Positions 13,849 through 20,696 of a stretch of 24,951 nucleotides of DNA are shown piece by piece. Made by a program: the position numbers and the translations under genes. The DNA is taken from contig CAYIJG010000008.1 of the NCBI GenBank assembly GCA_964363685.1, positions 1 to 24,951 of the forward strand, in the 5' to 3' direction. The notes under the pieces were generated by a model. The model ran no database searches, was not told where the DNA came from, and saw only the letters and a program-made list of their open reading frames with translations. Within the stretch, counting starts at the first letter, position 1. The number at the start of each line of letters is the position of its first letter. Source of the DNA: XYD2-FULL-39-9 sp964363685. GTDB taxonomy: Bacteria; Patescibacteriota; Patescibacteriia; Magasanikbacterales; GWA2-37-8.

Positions 13849-14661
13849 TTATTTCTTCTTAGCTACCTTCTTAACTTTTTCTTTCTTTGGTTTATCTTCG
13901 CCCTCTTCTTCACTAACAACTTCTTCGGCATCTTCTTTAGCTACAGCCATTACTGGTAAAACATCGGCCATCTCGTTGGCAGCTCCAGCAATAATGCCAA
14001 AGTGATCCATCACGATTTGCGTAGCTTGTTTGATAGCTTCACCAGGAGAAATAGTGCCGTTAGTTTGAATATTCAAAGTTAATTTTTCGTAGTTAGTAAT
14101 ATCGCCCACACGGATATATTCTACATCATAACCAACATCTTTGATGGGAGTATAAATAGAATCAATGACGATAGTTCCCAAATCATAATGCTTCTTGTCT
14201 TTTTCTTCAACCGGTTTGAAACCACGGCCTTTACCTACAACTAAATCCATTTCAAATGGTTTGTTGGAGGTAAGGGTTGCCAAAACCAATTCTGGGTTCA
14301 TAATTTCTACACTGGAATTTGCATCAATATCAGCGCCAGTCACCACTCCAGGACCTTTTTTACTAACATGCAAAGTTACTGGCTCATCCACAAAAACTCT
14401 GACAGCCAATTGTTTTAAATTTAAAATAATATCAACGACATCTTCGTTCAAACCTTCAGCCGAACTGAACTCATGCTGGACGCCTTTGATTTTGACAGCC
14501 TCAACAGCAGCGCCAGGCAAAGATGAAAGCAAAACTCTTCGTAAAGTATTACCCAAAGTAGTGCCATAACCATAAAAACAAGGAGACACAACTAAAGAAC
14601 CGCTGTTTGGGGTTTCCCCTGGGATAAATTCTACTTTTGATGGCAGTAATAAATTTTCCAT
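13849..14661 (-). CDS. rpoA: RNA polymerase alpha subunit lacking a C-terminal domain
   Basis: The alpha subunit dimerises to scaffold RNA polymerase. The 270-residue product has the full N-terminal domain: YGTTLGNTLRRVLLSSLPGAAVEAVKIKGVQHEFS, GLNEDVVDIILNLKQLAV, GRGFKPVEEK, IDSIYTPIKDVGYDVE and YEKLTLNIQTNGTISPGEAIKQATQIVMDHF. After about residue 225 the helix-hairpin-helix alpha-CTD, which binds UP elements and activators, is absent. Instead there is a short linker and an acidic then lysine-rich tail (EEVVSEEEGEDKPKKEKVKKVAKKK). E. coli RpoA is 329 residues. The ORF ends cleanly before rplQ, so this looks like a natural form rather than a frameshift. Confidence 0.95.
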   Translation of the reverse strand: MENLLLPSKVEFIPGETPNSGSLVVSPCFYGYGTTLGNTLRRVLLSSLPGAAVEAVKIKGVQHEFSSAEGLNEDVVDIILNLKQLAVRVFVDEPVTLHVSKKGPGVVTGADIDANSSVEIMNPELVLATLTSNKPFEMDLVVGKGRGFKPVEEKDKKHYDLGTIVIDSIYTPIKDVGYDVEYIRVGDITNYEKLTLNIQTNGTISPGEAIKQATQIVMDHFGIIAGAANEMADVLPVMAVAKEDAEEVVSEEEGEDKPKKEKVKKVAKKK

Positions 14662-14704
14662 ACGAATATAATTAATTTTGGGGAAAATCCCCTCCTTAAG
14701 TTAA

Positions 14705-15313
14705 TTAACGTGAATAGAACTCAACGATAGACTTAGCATCATATCCAGGTTCCTCAGTAGTCGGAGCATTCAAAATTTTGGCGCCAATCTTTTTTGAATC
14801 AAGGCCCAACCATCCTGGAGCCTCTAACTTAGCCAATTTTTCTGTAATTTTTACAAAAAGCGGACTAGCTTTGCTCTTTTCAGATAAAGCCACTTCTTCA
14901 CCAATACGAACGCGGTAAGATGGGACGTCAACTTTTTTTCCATTTACAGTAATATGACCATGACTGACAAGTTGTCTGGCAGCGCGTCTGGAAGATGCGA
15001 GACCCATTCTATAAATAACATTGTCTAGTCTTGATTCTAAATAATTTACTAAAAATTTGGAAGTGTCACCGATTTTACTGGAAGCTTCGGCCACATAGTT
15101 TGAAAATTGTTTTTCCAAAAGACCGTACAATTGCTTGGCTTTCTGTTTTTCAAATAATTGCTTACCATATACAGATTGCTTGCCTTGTCTCTTGCTTGGA
15201 CCATGGACACCAGCGGCGTAACTTCTTTTGGTCACTGGACATTTTGGAGAATCACAAAGCTTCTGTCCGTATTTTCTGCAAAATTTATGTTTTGGTTTTA
15301 AATCTCTTGCCAT
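14705..15313 (-). CDS. rpsD: 30S ribosomal protein S4
   Basis: This 202-residue protein is a primary 16S rRNA binder and, in many bacteria, the translational regulator of its operon. The N-terminus has Cys12, Cys20 and Cys25 (FCRKYGQKLCDSPKC), suggesting a zinc-binding variant. The S4 RNA-binding domain is clear at RLDNVIYRMGLASSRRAARQLVSHGHITVNGKKV. The C-terminus ends VEFYSR, as in the family. It lies between rpsK and rpoA in canonical alpha-operon order. Confidence 0.97.
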   Translation of the reverse strand: MARDLKPKHKFCRKYGQKLCDSPKCPVTKRSYAAGVHGPSKRQGKQSVYGKQLFEKQKAKQLYGLLEKQFSNYVAEASSKIGDTSKFLVNYLESRLDNVIYRMGLASSRRAARQLVSHGHITVNGKKVDVPSYRVRIGEEVALSEKSKASPLFVKITEKLAKLEAPGWLGLDSKKIGAKILNAPTTEEPGYDAKSIVEFYSR

Positions 15314-15357
15314 AGTATTTTAGCTTATTAGCTTGTAGCTTCTTAGTAAAAAATTAA

Positions 15358-15843
15358 TTAAACTCGGCGTCTACCTGGTGGTCGGCAACCATTGTGTGGA
15401 ATCGGAGTCACGTCACTGATTGATAACACATTGAGACCATTCAAGTGCAAAGCTCTGATAGCGCCTTCTCTACCACCGCCAATACCCTTTACAAAAACGT
15501 GGATATCTTTGAGACCACATGCAGCAATCTTATCTATTGCATCTTTTACTACCATACCAGCAGCGTATGGAGTGGCTTTCTTTGGTCCTTTGAAACCGAC
15601 TTTACCAGAAGAAGACCAGCTCAAGACGTCACCATTTGGATCAGTAATACTAACGATAGTGTTATTATAAGAAGCTTGAATAAAAGCACTACCATGAGGC
15701 ACCTGCTTTACCACTTTCTTTTTCTTGTTTTTTTGAACTTTATTAACCACTGCTTTTTCTTTGCCCTGTACCGCTTGCTGGTTCGGGGTTTCAGTAGATT
15801 CTACAGCAGTAGTTGGAGCTGTTTGTGTTTGAGTGTCTGACAT
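15358..15843 (-). CDS. rpsK: 30S ribosomal protein S11
   Basis: This platform protein of the 30S subunit is 161 residues long, with about a 40-residue low-complexity Thr/Gln/Lys extension before the standard core. The core has HGSAFIQASYNNTIVSITDPNGDVLSWSSSGKVGFKG, KKATPYAAGMVVKDAIDK, VFVKGIGGGREGAIRALHLNGL and the terminal DVTPIPHNGCRPPGRRRV, all classical. E. coli S11 is about 129 residues, so the extra N-terminus is the odd feature. The order rpsM-rpsK-rpsD is conserved. Confidence 0.97.
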   Translation of the reverse strand: MSDTQTQTAPTTAVESTETPNQQAVQGKEKAVVNKVQKNKKKKVVKQVPHGSAFIQASYNNTIVSITDPNGDVLSWSSSGKVGFKGPKKATPYAAGMVVKDAIDKIAACGLKDIHVFVKGIGGGREGAIRALHLNGLNVLSISDVTPIPHNGCRPPGRRRV

Positions 15844-15890
15844 AATATTATTAACTTATTAACTTTCAATTTACTTTAAAATAAAATGGC

Positions 15891-16277
15891 TTAGGTCTTC
15901 AAACCTTCAACTCTACGACCGCTACCCATAGTCTTGCGGACATTACCGCGAACAGTGCGGGAATTAGTTTTGGTGCGCTGACCTCTGACTGGCAAGTGCT
16001 TCATGTGGCGAATACCGCGATGAGCTTTGATATCTTTGAGACGTTTGATATTAGCCATCACATCACGACGCAAGTCACCTTCAGTCTTGTGTTCTTTTTC
16101 AATAATCAAGCGTAATTTGTCTTCTTGTTCAGGAGTCAAAGCTTTGGTGCGGATATCTTCACTGATCTTAGCTTGAGCCAAAATCTTTTTAGACATTGTT
16201 GGACCAACACCATAAATATAAGTCAAAGCGATGACTATTCTTTTTTCTTTAGGGATATTTATACCAGCGACACGCAT
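15891..16277 (-). CDS. rpsM: 30S ribosomal protein S13
   Basis: This head protein of the 30S subunit contacts 5S/23S bridges and the P site. The 128-residue product starts MRVAGINIPKEKRIVIALTYIYGVGPTMSKKIL, includes RRDVMANIKRLKDIKAHRGIRHMKHLPVRGQRTKTNSRTVRG, and ends with a basic tail. Length and motifs are normal. It lies 45 nt downstream of rpmJ. That spacer is an AT-rich degenerate repeat (CCTAAAACCTAAATCC type) resembling part of the insert at 23691-23755. Confidence 0.97.
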   Translation of the reverse strand: MRVAGINIPKEKRIVIALTYIYGVGPTMSKKILAQAKISEDIRTKALTPEQEDKLRLIIEKEHKTEGDLRRDVMANIKRLKDIKAHRGIRHMKHLPVRGQRTKTNSRTVRGNVRKTMGSGRRVEGLKT

Positions 16278-16322
16278 ACGTTTTAATTTATAATTTAGAA
16301 ATTAGGATTTAGGTTTTAGGGT

Positions 16323-16436
16323 TTATCCTTGTCTCTGCTTGTGTTTTGGGTTTTCACAAATAACGCAAACCAAACCTTTACGACGAACGGTCTTACATTT
16401 ATTACAGATCTTTTTTACTGATACTCTAACTTTCAT
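16323..16436 (-). CDS. rpmJ: 50S ribosomal protein L36
   Basis: This 37-residue ORF starts MKVRVSVKKICNKCKTVRRK and ends KHKQRQG. Cys11, Cys14, Cys27 and His32 form the standard L36 zinc site, so this is the zinc-binding form. It stands between infA and rpsM, its usual position. The structured region 16481-16571 lies 45 bp upstream of its ATG. Confidence 0.95.
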   Translation of the reverse strand: MKVRVSVKKICNKCKTVRRKGLVCVICENPKHKQRQG

Positions 16437-16480
16437 AGGATCAATTTAATTGTTAGCTTTATTTTAGTTTCAAAAAATAC

Positions 16481-16650
16481 CAATCACTGCCGCGATATCA
16501 ACACCCAACAGCTTGTTATACGGACATATGGACTTATGTATAACAGCGACCAGGCTACACCGCAATGATTGATATTCTTCAAGGCTGAGTCAAAAGAAAA
16601 TTTATTTTCTTTTGCGAGGCCGAGATGAATATATGGGCAAGGCCCATATA
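16481..16650 (-). ncRNA. Candidate structured mRNA leader between infA and rpmJ
   Basis: The 235-base spacer has no ORF but dense pairing. A 10-bp closing stem (16481-16490 with 16562-16571, one G-U) encloses a perfect 8-bp stem (16514-16521 with 16538-16545). Upstream on the transcript are a perfect CAAAAGAAAA/TTTTCTTTTG hairpin (16591-16614) and a 9-bp TATATGGGC/GCCCATATA hairpin (16630-16650). Position ahead of rpmJ-rpsM-rpsK-rpsD-rpoA is where alpha-operon autoregulatory RNA might act (S4 in E. coli). I do not recognise a known family; regulation is inferred. Confidence 0.5.
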
Positions 16651-16671
16651 ACTTTTGGATTTTCTTATTAC

Positions 16672-16887
16672 CTAGAATCTATACGTTATTCGTCCTTTTG
16701 TCAAGTCGTAGGGAGTCATCTCTACTTTGACACTATCTCCCAGGCTCAATCTGATCTTATTCATTCTTAATTTTCCTGACAAATGACCGAGGATAACTTG
16801 TCCGCTTTCCAGCTTTACTTTAAAGGTGGTAGCAGGCAACAGTTCCTCAATTGTTCCTTTTAACTCGATTAGATCTTTATTTTTCAT
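16672..16887 (-). CDS. infA: Translation initiation factor IF-1
   Basis: This 71-residue S1/OB-fold protein binds the ribosomal A site during initiation. Signatures include LIELKGTIEELLPATTFKVKLESGQVILGHLSGKLRMNKIRLSLGDSVKVEMTPYDLTKGRITYRF, which closely follows the IF-1 consensus over its full length. It is the first gene after the promoter at 16987-17015. The 5' leader is about 90 nt and ends in an 11-bp perfect hairpin (16899-16923) 11 nt before the ATG, with no Shine-Dalgarno between them. It precedes rpmJ across the structured spacer. Confidence 0.97.
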   Translation of the reverse strand: MKNKDLIELKGTIEELLPATTFKVKLESGQVILGHLSGKLRMNKIRLSLGDSVKVEMTPYDLTKGRITYRF

Positions 16888-16898
16888 ACAAAGTGAGA

Positions 16899-16923
16899 GA
16901 AATTAAAAATTCTTTTTAATTTC
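16899..16923 (-). promoter_or_regulatory. Perfect 11-bp hairpin just before the infA start
   Basis: GAAATTAAAAA pairs with TTTTTAATTTC across a 3-nt loop, ending 11 nt before the infA ATG in the leader. It is AT-only apart from its end pairs, so stability is moderate. It could modulate ribosome access. Confidence 0.4.
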
Positions 16924-16986
16924 CGAACGTGTGTGAAAAATATCTTGTCTGATATTAGCCATTTATTTGAAATTAATAACTTCTAT

Positions 16987-17015
16987 ATAATAATGGAAAA
17001 CTTAGGATAAGTCAA
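16987..17015 (-). promoter_or_regulatory. infA: Promoter of the infA/alpha ribosomal operon
   Basis: On the minus strand -35 TTGACT (17010-17015) and -10 TATTAT (16987-16992) are separated by exactly 17 bp. It lies about 100 bp before infA and just past the end of the gtrA gene. This is one of the best sigma-70-type promoters in the window. Confidence 0.7.
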
Positions 17016-17037
17016 CCCCGCTTATACACACTTAGAG

Positions 17038-17478
17038 CTAAACAGGAGCAGAAGGCAAAACCACAGGCATTTCATCTTGTTTATATACCCAATACTTATA
17101 AATAAGGAAATTCCAGGCCACTGCTATAATAATATTGGAAATTCTGACTAATTTATAATCTATACCCATTTTATGATTAAAGAAAAACATCCAAGCAATG
17201 GTTACTATATAATTAAACCCGGCCAGAATAAAAAACCTGACCATTTGTTTATGGGTGACGCCGGTGGATCTAAATGTCCAATGCTTGTTGAGGAAGAAAA
17301 TATAATTAAGCATAAATATGCCGTTGATCATTACCCCAAAAACCGGACGCACATGCAACCACTCAGTCAAAATATAGAGACTGCCCATATCCAAAAATAG
17401 TCCGCTAAAGCCTACGATAAAATATTTCGCAAACTGGCGGCGCATTGACCAAAAATGGAGAATTATTTTTTTGAACAT
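17038..17478 (-). CDS. GtrA-family membrane protein
   Basis: This 146-residue protein has four predicted membrane segments, typical of the GtrA/DPMS-associated family that helps move or use lipid-linked sugars. RRQFAKYFIVGFSGLFLDMGSLYILTEWL is the family N-terminus. VFGVMINGIFMLNYIFFLNKHWTF contains the conserved asparagines and aromatic FxxNKxWTF element, and IIIAVAWNFLIYKYWVYK is the fourth segment. It is the last gene of the run that starts at mnmA, 14 nt after the Nudix gene. No partner glycosyltransferase is adjacent. Confidence 0.88.
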   Translation of the reverse strand: MFKKIILHFWSMRRQFAKYFIVGFSGLFLDMGSLYILTEWLHVRPVFGVMINGIFMLNYIFFLNKHWTFRSTGVTHKQMVRFFILAGFNYIVTIAWMFFFNHKMGIDYKLVRISNIIIAVAWNFLIYKYWVYKQDEMPVVLPSAPV

Positions 17479-17492
17479 AACAAACCAAGAAT

Positions 17493-17897
17493 TTAATCAA
17501 TGAGATTCTTTTCTTTTAAATCATCGAATATTAATTGATCCACAGGAGATACATCATTTCGTTTGGCATAATCGAACCAATCCATTTTTTCTACCTCCGC
17601 GCTCGGAGTCAACTCACCCTTATACTTTGCAGTATAGCAACTCATGCGCACAATAGTTCCTTCCGGCTTGCCATGAGCTTGAGCTTCAAAGATACCATAG
17701 GGCATGATTGTTTCTGAGATTATATCAACTAATAATTCTTCCTTTACTTCTCGTATCAAAGCTTCTTGATCCGTTTCATTTCCCTCTCTTTTACCACCGG
17801 GTATATACCATTTATCTTTTCCGTAACTGCAAGTTTCTAAAATTTTTCGATCACGAATTTCAATAAACGCTAACTTATCAATATAGTTTTTTTCCAT
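17493..17897 (-). CDS. Nudix hydrolase
   Basis: This 134-residue stand-alone Nudix protein is a pyrophosphohydrolase of nucleoside-diphosphate derivatives. The Nudix box runs GKREGNETDQEALIREVKEELLV (35-57), with Glu50, Glu53 and Glu54 available for metal. The usual Gly near the end of the box (REUxEExGU) is Leu56 here. WYIPGGK precedes it, and CYTAKYKGELTPSAEVEKMDWF is the common second sheet. Substrate cannot be inferred; MutT-like housecleaning is the default guess. It lies 32 nt downstream of alaS in the same orientation. Confidence 0.88.
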   Translation of the reverse strand: MEKNYIDKLAFIEIRDRKILETCSYGKDKWYIPGGKREGNETDQEALIREVKEELLVDIISETIMPYGIFEAQAHGKPEGTIVRMSCYTAKYKGELTPSAEVEKMDWFDYAKRNDVSPVDQLIFDDLKEKNLID

Positions 17898-17929
17898 ATT
17901 TCAATTATATTACTCTAGGATATAAAATT

Positions 17930-19864
17930 TTATTCCAAAATAGCCTTAATTCTCCGCATCCCAGCACTAACCGCCTCTTCTTTGACAATTTTAAAATGCC
18001 CAAGCAATCCGGTGTGTTCTACGTGCGGACCACCACAGACCTCTCTACTATAAGTCAGCGAAGTCGGATCTGCGACGGCTTTTTCATTCACATCCCCTAC
18101 TGTATATACTTTTACTACTGGTTGATACCTATCTTCGAACAACCCAATAGCGCCTTTCTCTTTAGCTTCTTCGAAAGACATTTCCTGCCATGAAACCGGA
18201 TAGTCTCGGGCAATCGCCGCATTAACCAAATCCTCGGCTGTTTTAATTTCTTCAGGAGTCATTTTTTGCGGATGAGGAAAATCAAAACGCATACGTTCTT
18301 GAGTAATATTACTACCTCTCTGTAAAGCATGCGAACCTAAGACTTTAAGCAAGGTGGCATGAAGCAGATGCGTAGCGGTGTGATATTTGGTTGACATCTC
18401 ACTATGATCAGCCAAACCGCCATGGAATTTTTGCTCACTGCCAGAACGGGATAATTCTTGATGTTCTTTTCTTAACTTATCAAAGGCTGGTCTGTCTAAA
18501 GTTAACCCTCTTTCTAATACCAGCTCTTCAGTAAGCTCAATCGGAAAACCATGCGATTGATAAAGATCAAAAGCAATTTCACCTGACATAATTTTTACCC
18601 CATCGTATTCCATCTTACCTGATTTTTCTTCAAAAACCTTAAGACCGTTTAAGAGTGTCCTTCTAAATTTTTCCTCTTCTTTACTAATTCCTTCCAAAAT
18701 AGAATCTTTTTTTTCTATCAAATTTGGATAGGCGTCTTGGTATTGGACCACAACCTCTTCCACAATATCTTTACAAAAATTTTCTTTAATTTGAAGACGG
18801 AGGGCAAAGTACACAGAACGACGAATCAAACGGCGGACATAATATCCTTGATCTTTATTAGAAGGAAATACACCGTCGCCAACCAAAAATGTAGCCGCGC
18901 GTAAATGATCCATAATAACTCGAAAGGCATAGGTCTCATTATCATTCTCTCCGTATTTTTTGCCAGATAATTCTTCCAACTTCTGGCGAACACCATCAAA
19001 CAACTCAATCCTAAACATGTCCCTATCATCAAGAACCGCTGCCATCATCCGTTCTAACCCACCACCAAAATCAACATTTTTTTGTGGTAATAATTCAAAA
19101 CCATTAGCAGTTTTTTTGTACTGCATGAAAACATTATTGCCAATTTCCATAAACCGACCACAATCACAATTAACATGGCAAAGCTTGTTGGCAAATTTTG
19201 AATTGGCGTGCGATCCGCCCGAGGCGGACGAGCCTACGGGCTCGAAGTCCCAAAACATTTCCGTGTCTGGTCCGCCTGGCTCGCCTTCGGGCATATTGGA
19301 TGGTACGCCGCTGCGGCTCCACCAATTTTTCTTTTCATCATAATAAAAAATCCGTTCACCCTCGCCCATTCCCTCAAGTTCGGATTGCTCACCAATTTTT
19401 GCATCAATATTTATTTTGGCAAATTGTTCCTGCCACAACTTGGCAGACTCTTCATCTTTTGGAATCCCCAACCCTTCATTACCTCTAAAACAAGTAAAAT
19501 ATAAACGCTTTGGGTCAAGACCCAGCACACTAGTCAAAAACTCCCACATCCAAGGAATTTGTTCATTTTTGAAATAATCACCGAGCGACCAATTACCAAG
19601 CATCTCAAAAAATACCGTATGGCGATTATCCCCTACTTCATCTATATCCTGACTGCGAAAACATTTTTGTGAATTCACAATCCGTGTACCAAGTGGATGT
19701 TGTTGACCTAACAAATAGGGCACCATTGGTTGCATACCCGAGCCGGTAAAAAGCGTGGTTGGATCATTGTCGGGAATAAGCGGAGCTGAAGGTATAACAA
19801 CATGACCTTTTGATTGGAAGAAGTCTAGATATTTTTGGCGGAGTTGGTGGGAGGTTATTTTCAT
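17930..19864 (-). CDS. alaS: Alanyl-tRNA synthetase, short form without C-terminal domain
   Basis: This enzyme charges tRNA-Ala and hydrolyses mischarged Ser/Gly-tRNA. In the 644-residue product the catalytic domain is clear (LRQKYLDFFQSKGHVVIPSAPLIP, TLFTGSGMQPMVPYLLG, RHTVFFEMLGNWSLGDYFK, FGGGLERM). The editing domain keeps both zinc/catalytic pairs, HTATH (495-499) and CGGPH (610-614). It ends soon after, at SAGMRRIKAILE, whereas E. coli AlaRS (876 residues) continues with the C-Ala/DHHA1 domain. The segment near EPVGSSASGGSHANSKFANK, encoded by 19205-19260, carries GC-rich palindromes. The start overlaps the upstream methyltransferase stop as ATGA, indicating translational coupling. Confidence 0.95.
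   Translation of the reverse strand: MKITSHQLRQKYLDFFQSKGHVVIPSAPLIPDNDPTTLFTGSGMQPMVPYLLGQQHPLGTRIVNSQKCFRSQDIDEVGDNRHTVFFEMLGNWSLGDYFKNEQIPWMWEFLTSVLGLDPKRLYFTCFRGNEGLGIPKDEESAKLWQEQFAKINIDAKIGEQSELEGMGEGERIFYYDEKKNWWSRSGVPSNMPEGEPGGPDTEMFWDFEPVGSSASGGSHANSKFANKLCHVNCDCGRFMEIGNNVFMQYKKTANGFELLPQKNVDFGGGLERMMAAVLDDRDMFRIELFDGVRQKLEELSGKKYGENDNETYAFRVIMDHLRAATFLVGDGVFPSNKDQGYYVRRLIRRSVYFALRLQIKENFCKDIVEEVVVQYQDAYPNLIEKKDSILEGISKEEEKFRRTLLNGLKVFEEKSGKMEYDGVKIMSGEIAFDLYQSHGFPIELTEELVLERGLTLDRPAFDKLRKEHQELSRSGSEQKFHGGLADHSEMSTKYHTATHLLHATLLKVLGSHALQRGSNITQERMRFDFPHPQKMTPEEIKTAEDLVNAAIARDYPVSWQEMSFEEAKEKGAIGLFEDRYQPVVKVYTVGDVNEKAVADPTSLTYSREVCGGPHVEHTGLLGHFKIVKEEAVSAGMRRIKAILE
19214..19244. repeat. 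alaS: Paired GC palindromes inside alaS
   Basis: Two hairpins lie back to back: TCCGCC-cga-GGCGGA (19214-19228) and CGAGCC-tacg-GGCTCG (19229-19244). They encode Ala/Ser/Gly-rich residues in a loop of the catalytic domain. Further downstream CGCCGctgCGGC is another small palindrome. Base use here is more GC-rich than the rest of alaS. Confidence 0.7.
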
Positions 19865-20673
19865 AGATTCTTAGATATTTTTAAAACCGTACCTCTTTCA
19901 TAAATAATTGAGCCATCTGGATTAGTACCTTTTGGCCGTTGGTGACTATTATAAACTAAATCAAAAACAATTTGAGGTTCCTTAAAAAGCTTCCTTAACT
20001 CTTCCATATTCTTAGGAGAAATAAAAAAAGGTACTATACTGGCCATACCACCTGGTTTTAATTTTGATATAACATATTCCAAATACTTAAAACATTTTGA
20101 CTCTTTAAACGCACTCTCTTCTAAATCATCACCTGCGTGATCATATAAATTCTCTCCATAGGTGTCAATAATAAGATCAAATTCAGGATAATCACTTAAC
20201 TGAGAAACGGATCTCCATTTTAAATCATCTGGATGATTATTTTTATCAATCTCAAAAGGGATACTTCCGTAATCATTTTCTAATTTATCACGAGTTTGAC
20301 CCCTCCAAGATTTTGCCGCTTTTTTGGTTAATCCTGTCGTGTATACTTTAACTTCAGTGCCAAATTTTTTTCTAATTTGTTCAGCAAATAATCCCGCGCC
20401 AGCTCCTATATCTAAAATTTTTATTTTTTCTTGTTTATTTTTATTGTAAAGATTTTTTTTCTTAACTAAAATTTCTATATAATCTAAAAGCGATTCATAA
20501 TGTAACCGATCTATTGAATCAAATTCGGATTCTGCACCTTCAAAACGAGCTACCGCAGAGGTAATATACCCTTTTGCTTTAGGCTCAAAACCAGAAGCTG
20601 CTTTTTTCCACCCTTCAGCACTTTTTTTTAGTTCTTCTGGAGAAAGAAACCTTTGACCGTCAAATTTACCCAT
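19861..20673 (-). CDS. Class I SAM-dependent methyltransferase, substrate unknown
   Basis: This 270-residue protein has a recognisable Rossmann SAM-binding motif I, IKILDIGAGAGLFAEQIRKKFG. FDLIIDTYGENLYDHAG may serve as motif II/III, followed by YLEYVISKLKPGGMASIVPFF (post-III). The roughly 85 N-terminal residues are Lys/Glu-rich helices (SPEELKKSAEGWKKAASGFEPKAKGYITSAVARFEG) not typical of a named family. It overlaps alaS by 4 nt and lies 23 nt after the DUF4173-like gene. Substrate and pathway are unknown; the coupling to alaS is suggestive but not proof of a tRNA role. Confidence 0.75.
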   Translation of the reverse strand: MGKFDGQRFLSPEELKKSAEGWKKAASGFEPKAKGYITSAVARFEGAESEFDSIDRLHYESLLDYIEILVKKKNLYNKNKQEKIKILDIGAGAGLFAEQIRKKFGTEVKVYTTGLTKKAAKSWRGQTRDKLENDYGSIPFEIDKNNHPDDLKWRSVSQLSDYPEFDLIIDTYGENLYDHAGDDLEESAFKESKCFKYLEYVISKLKPGGMASIVPFFISPKNMEELRKLFKEPQIVFDLVYNSHQRPKGTNPDGSIIYERGTVLKISKNL

Positions 20674-20696
20674 AGAAAATTCAAATATACTTTCTA

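Noticed and set aside
15314..15357. AGCTTATTAGCTTGTAGCTTC-like repetition before rpsD as a regulatory repeat
   Set aside because: It is a short degenerate AT-rich spacer with no stable pairing or regular spacing, similar to other spacers in this operon.
16481..16571. tRNA-like reading of the infA-rpmJ spacer
   Set aside because: A D-arm-like TAGCCTGGTCGC is present on the minus strand, but there is no T-loop GGTTCRA sequence and no 7-bp acceptor stem in register.
17996..18193. Plus-strand frames opposite alaS, rpoA, rpsK and other genes
   Set aside because: They lie wholly inside well-identified genes and have no family features or ribosome sites.
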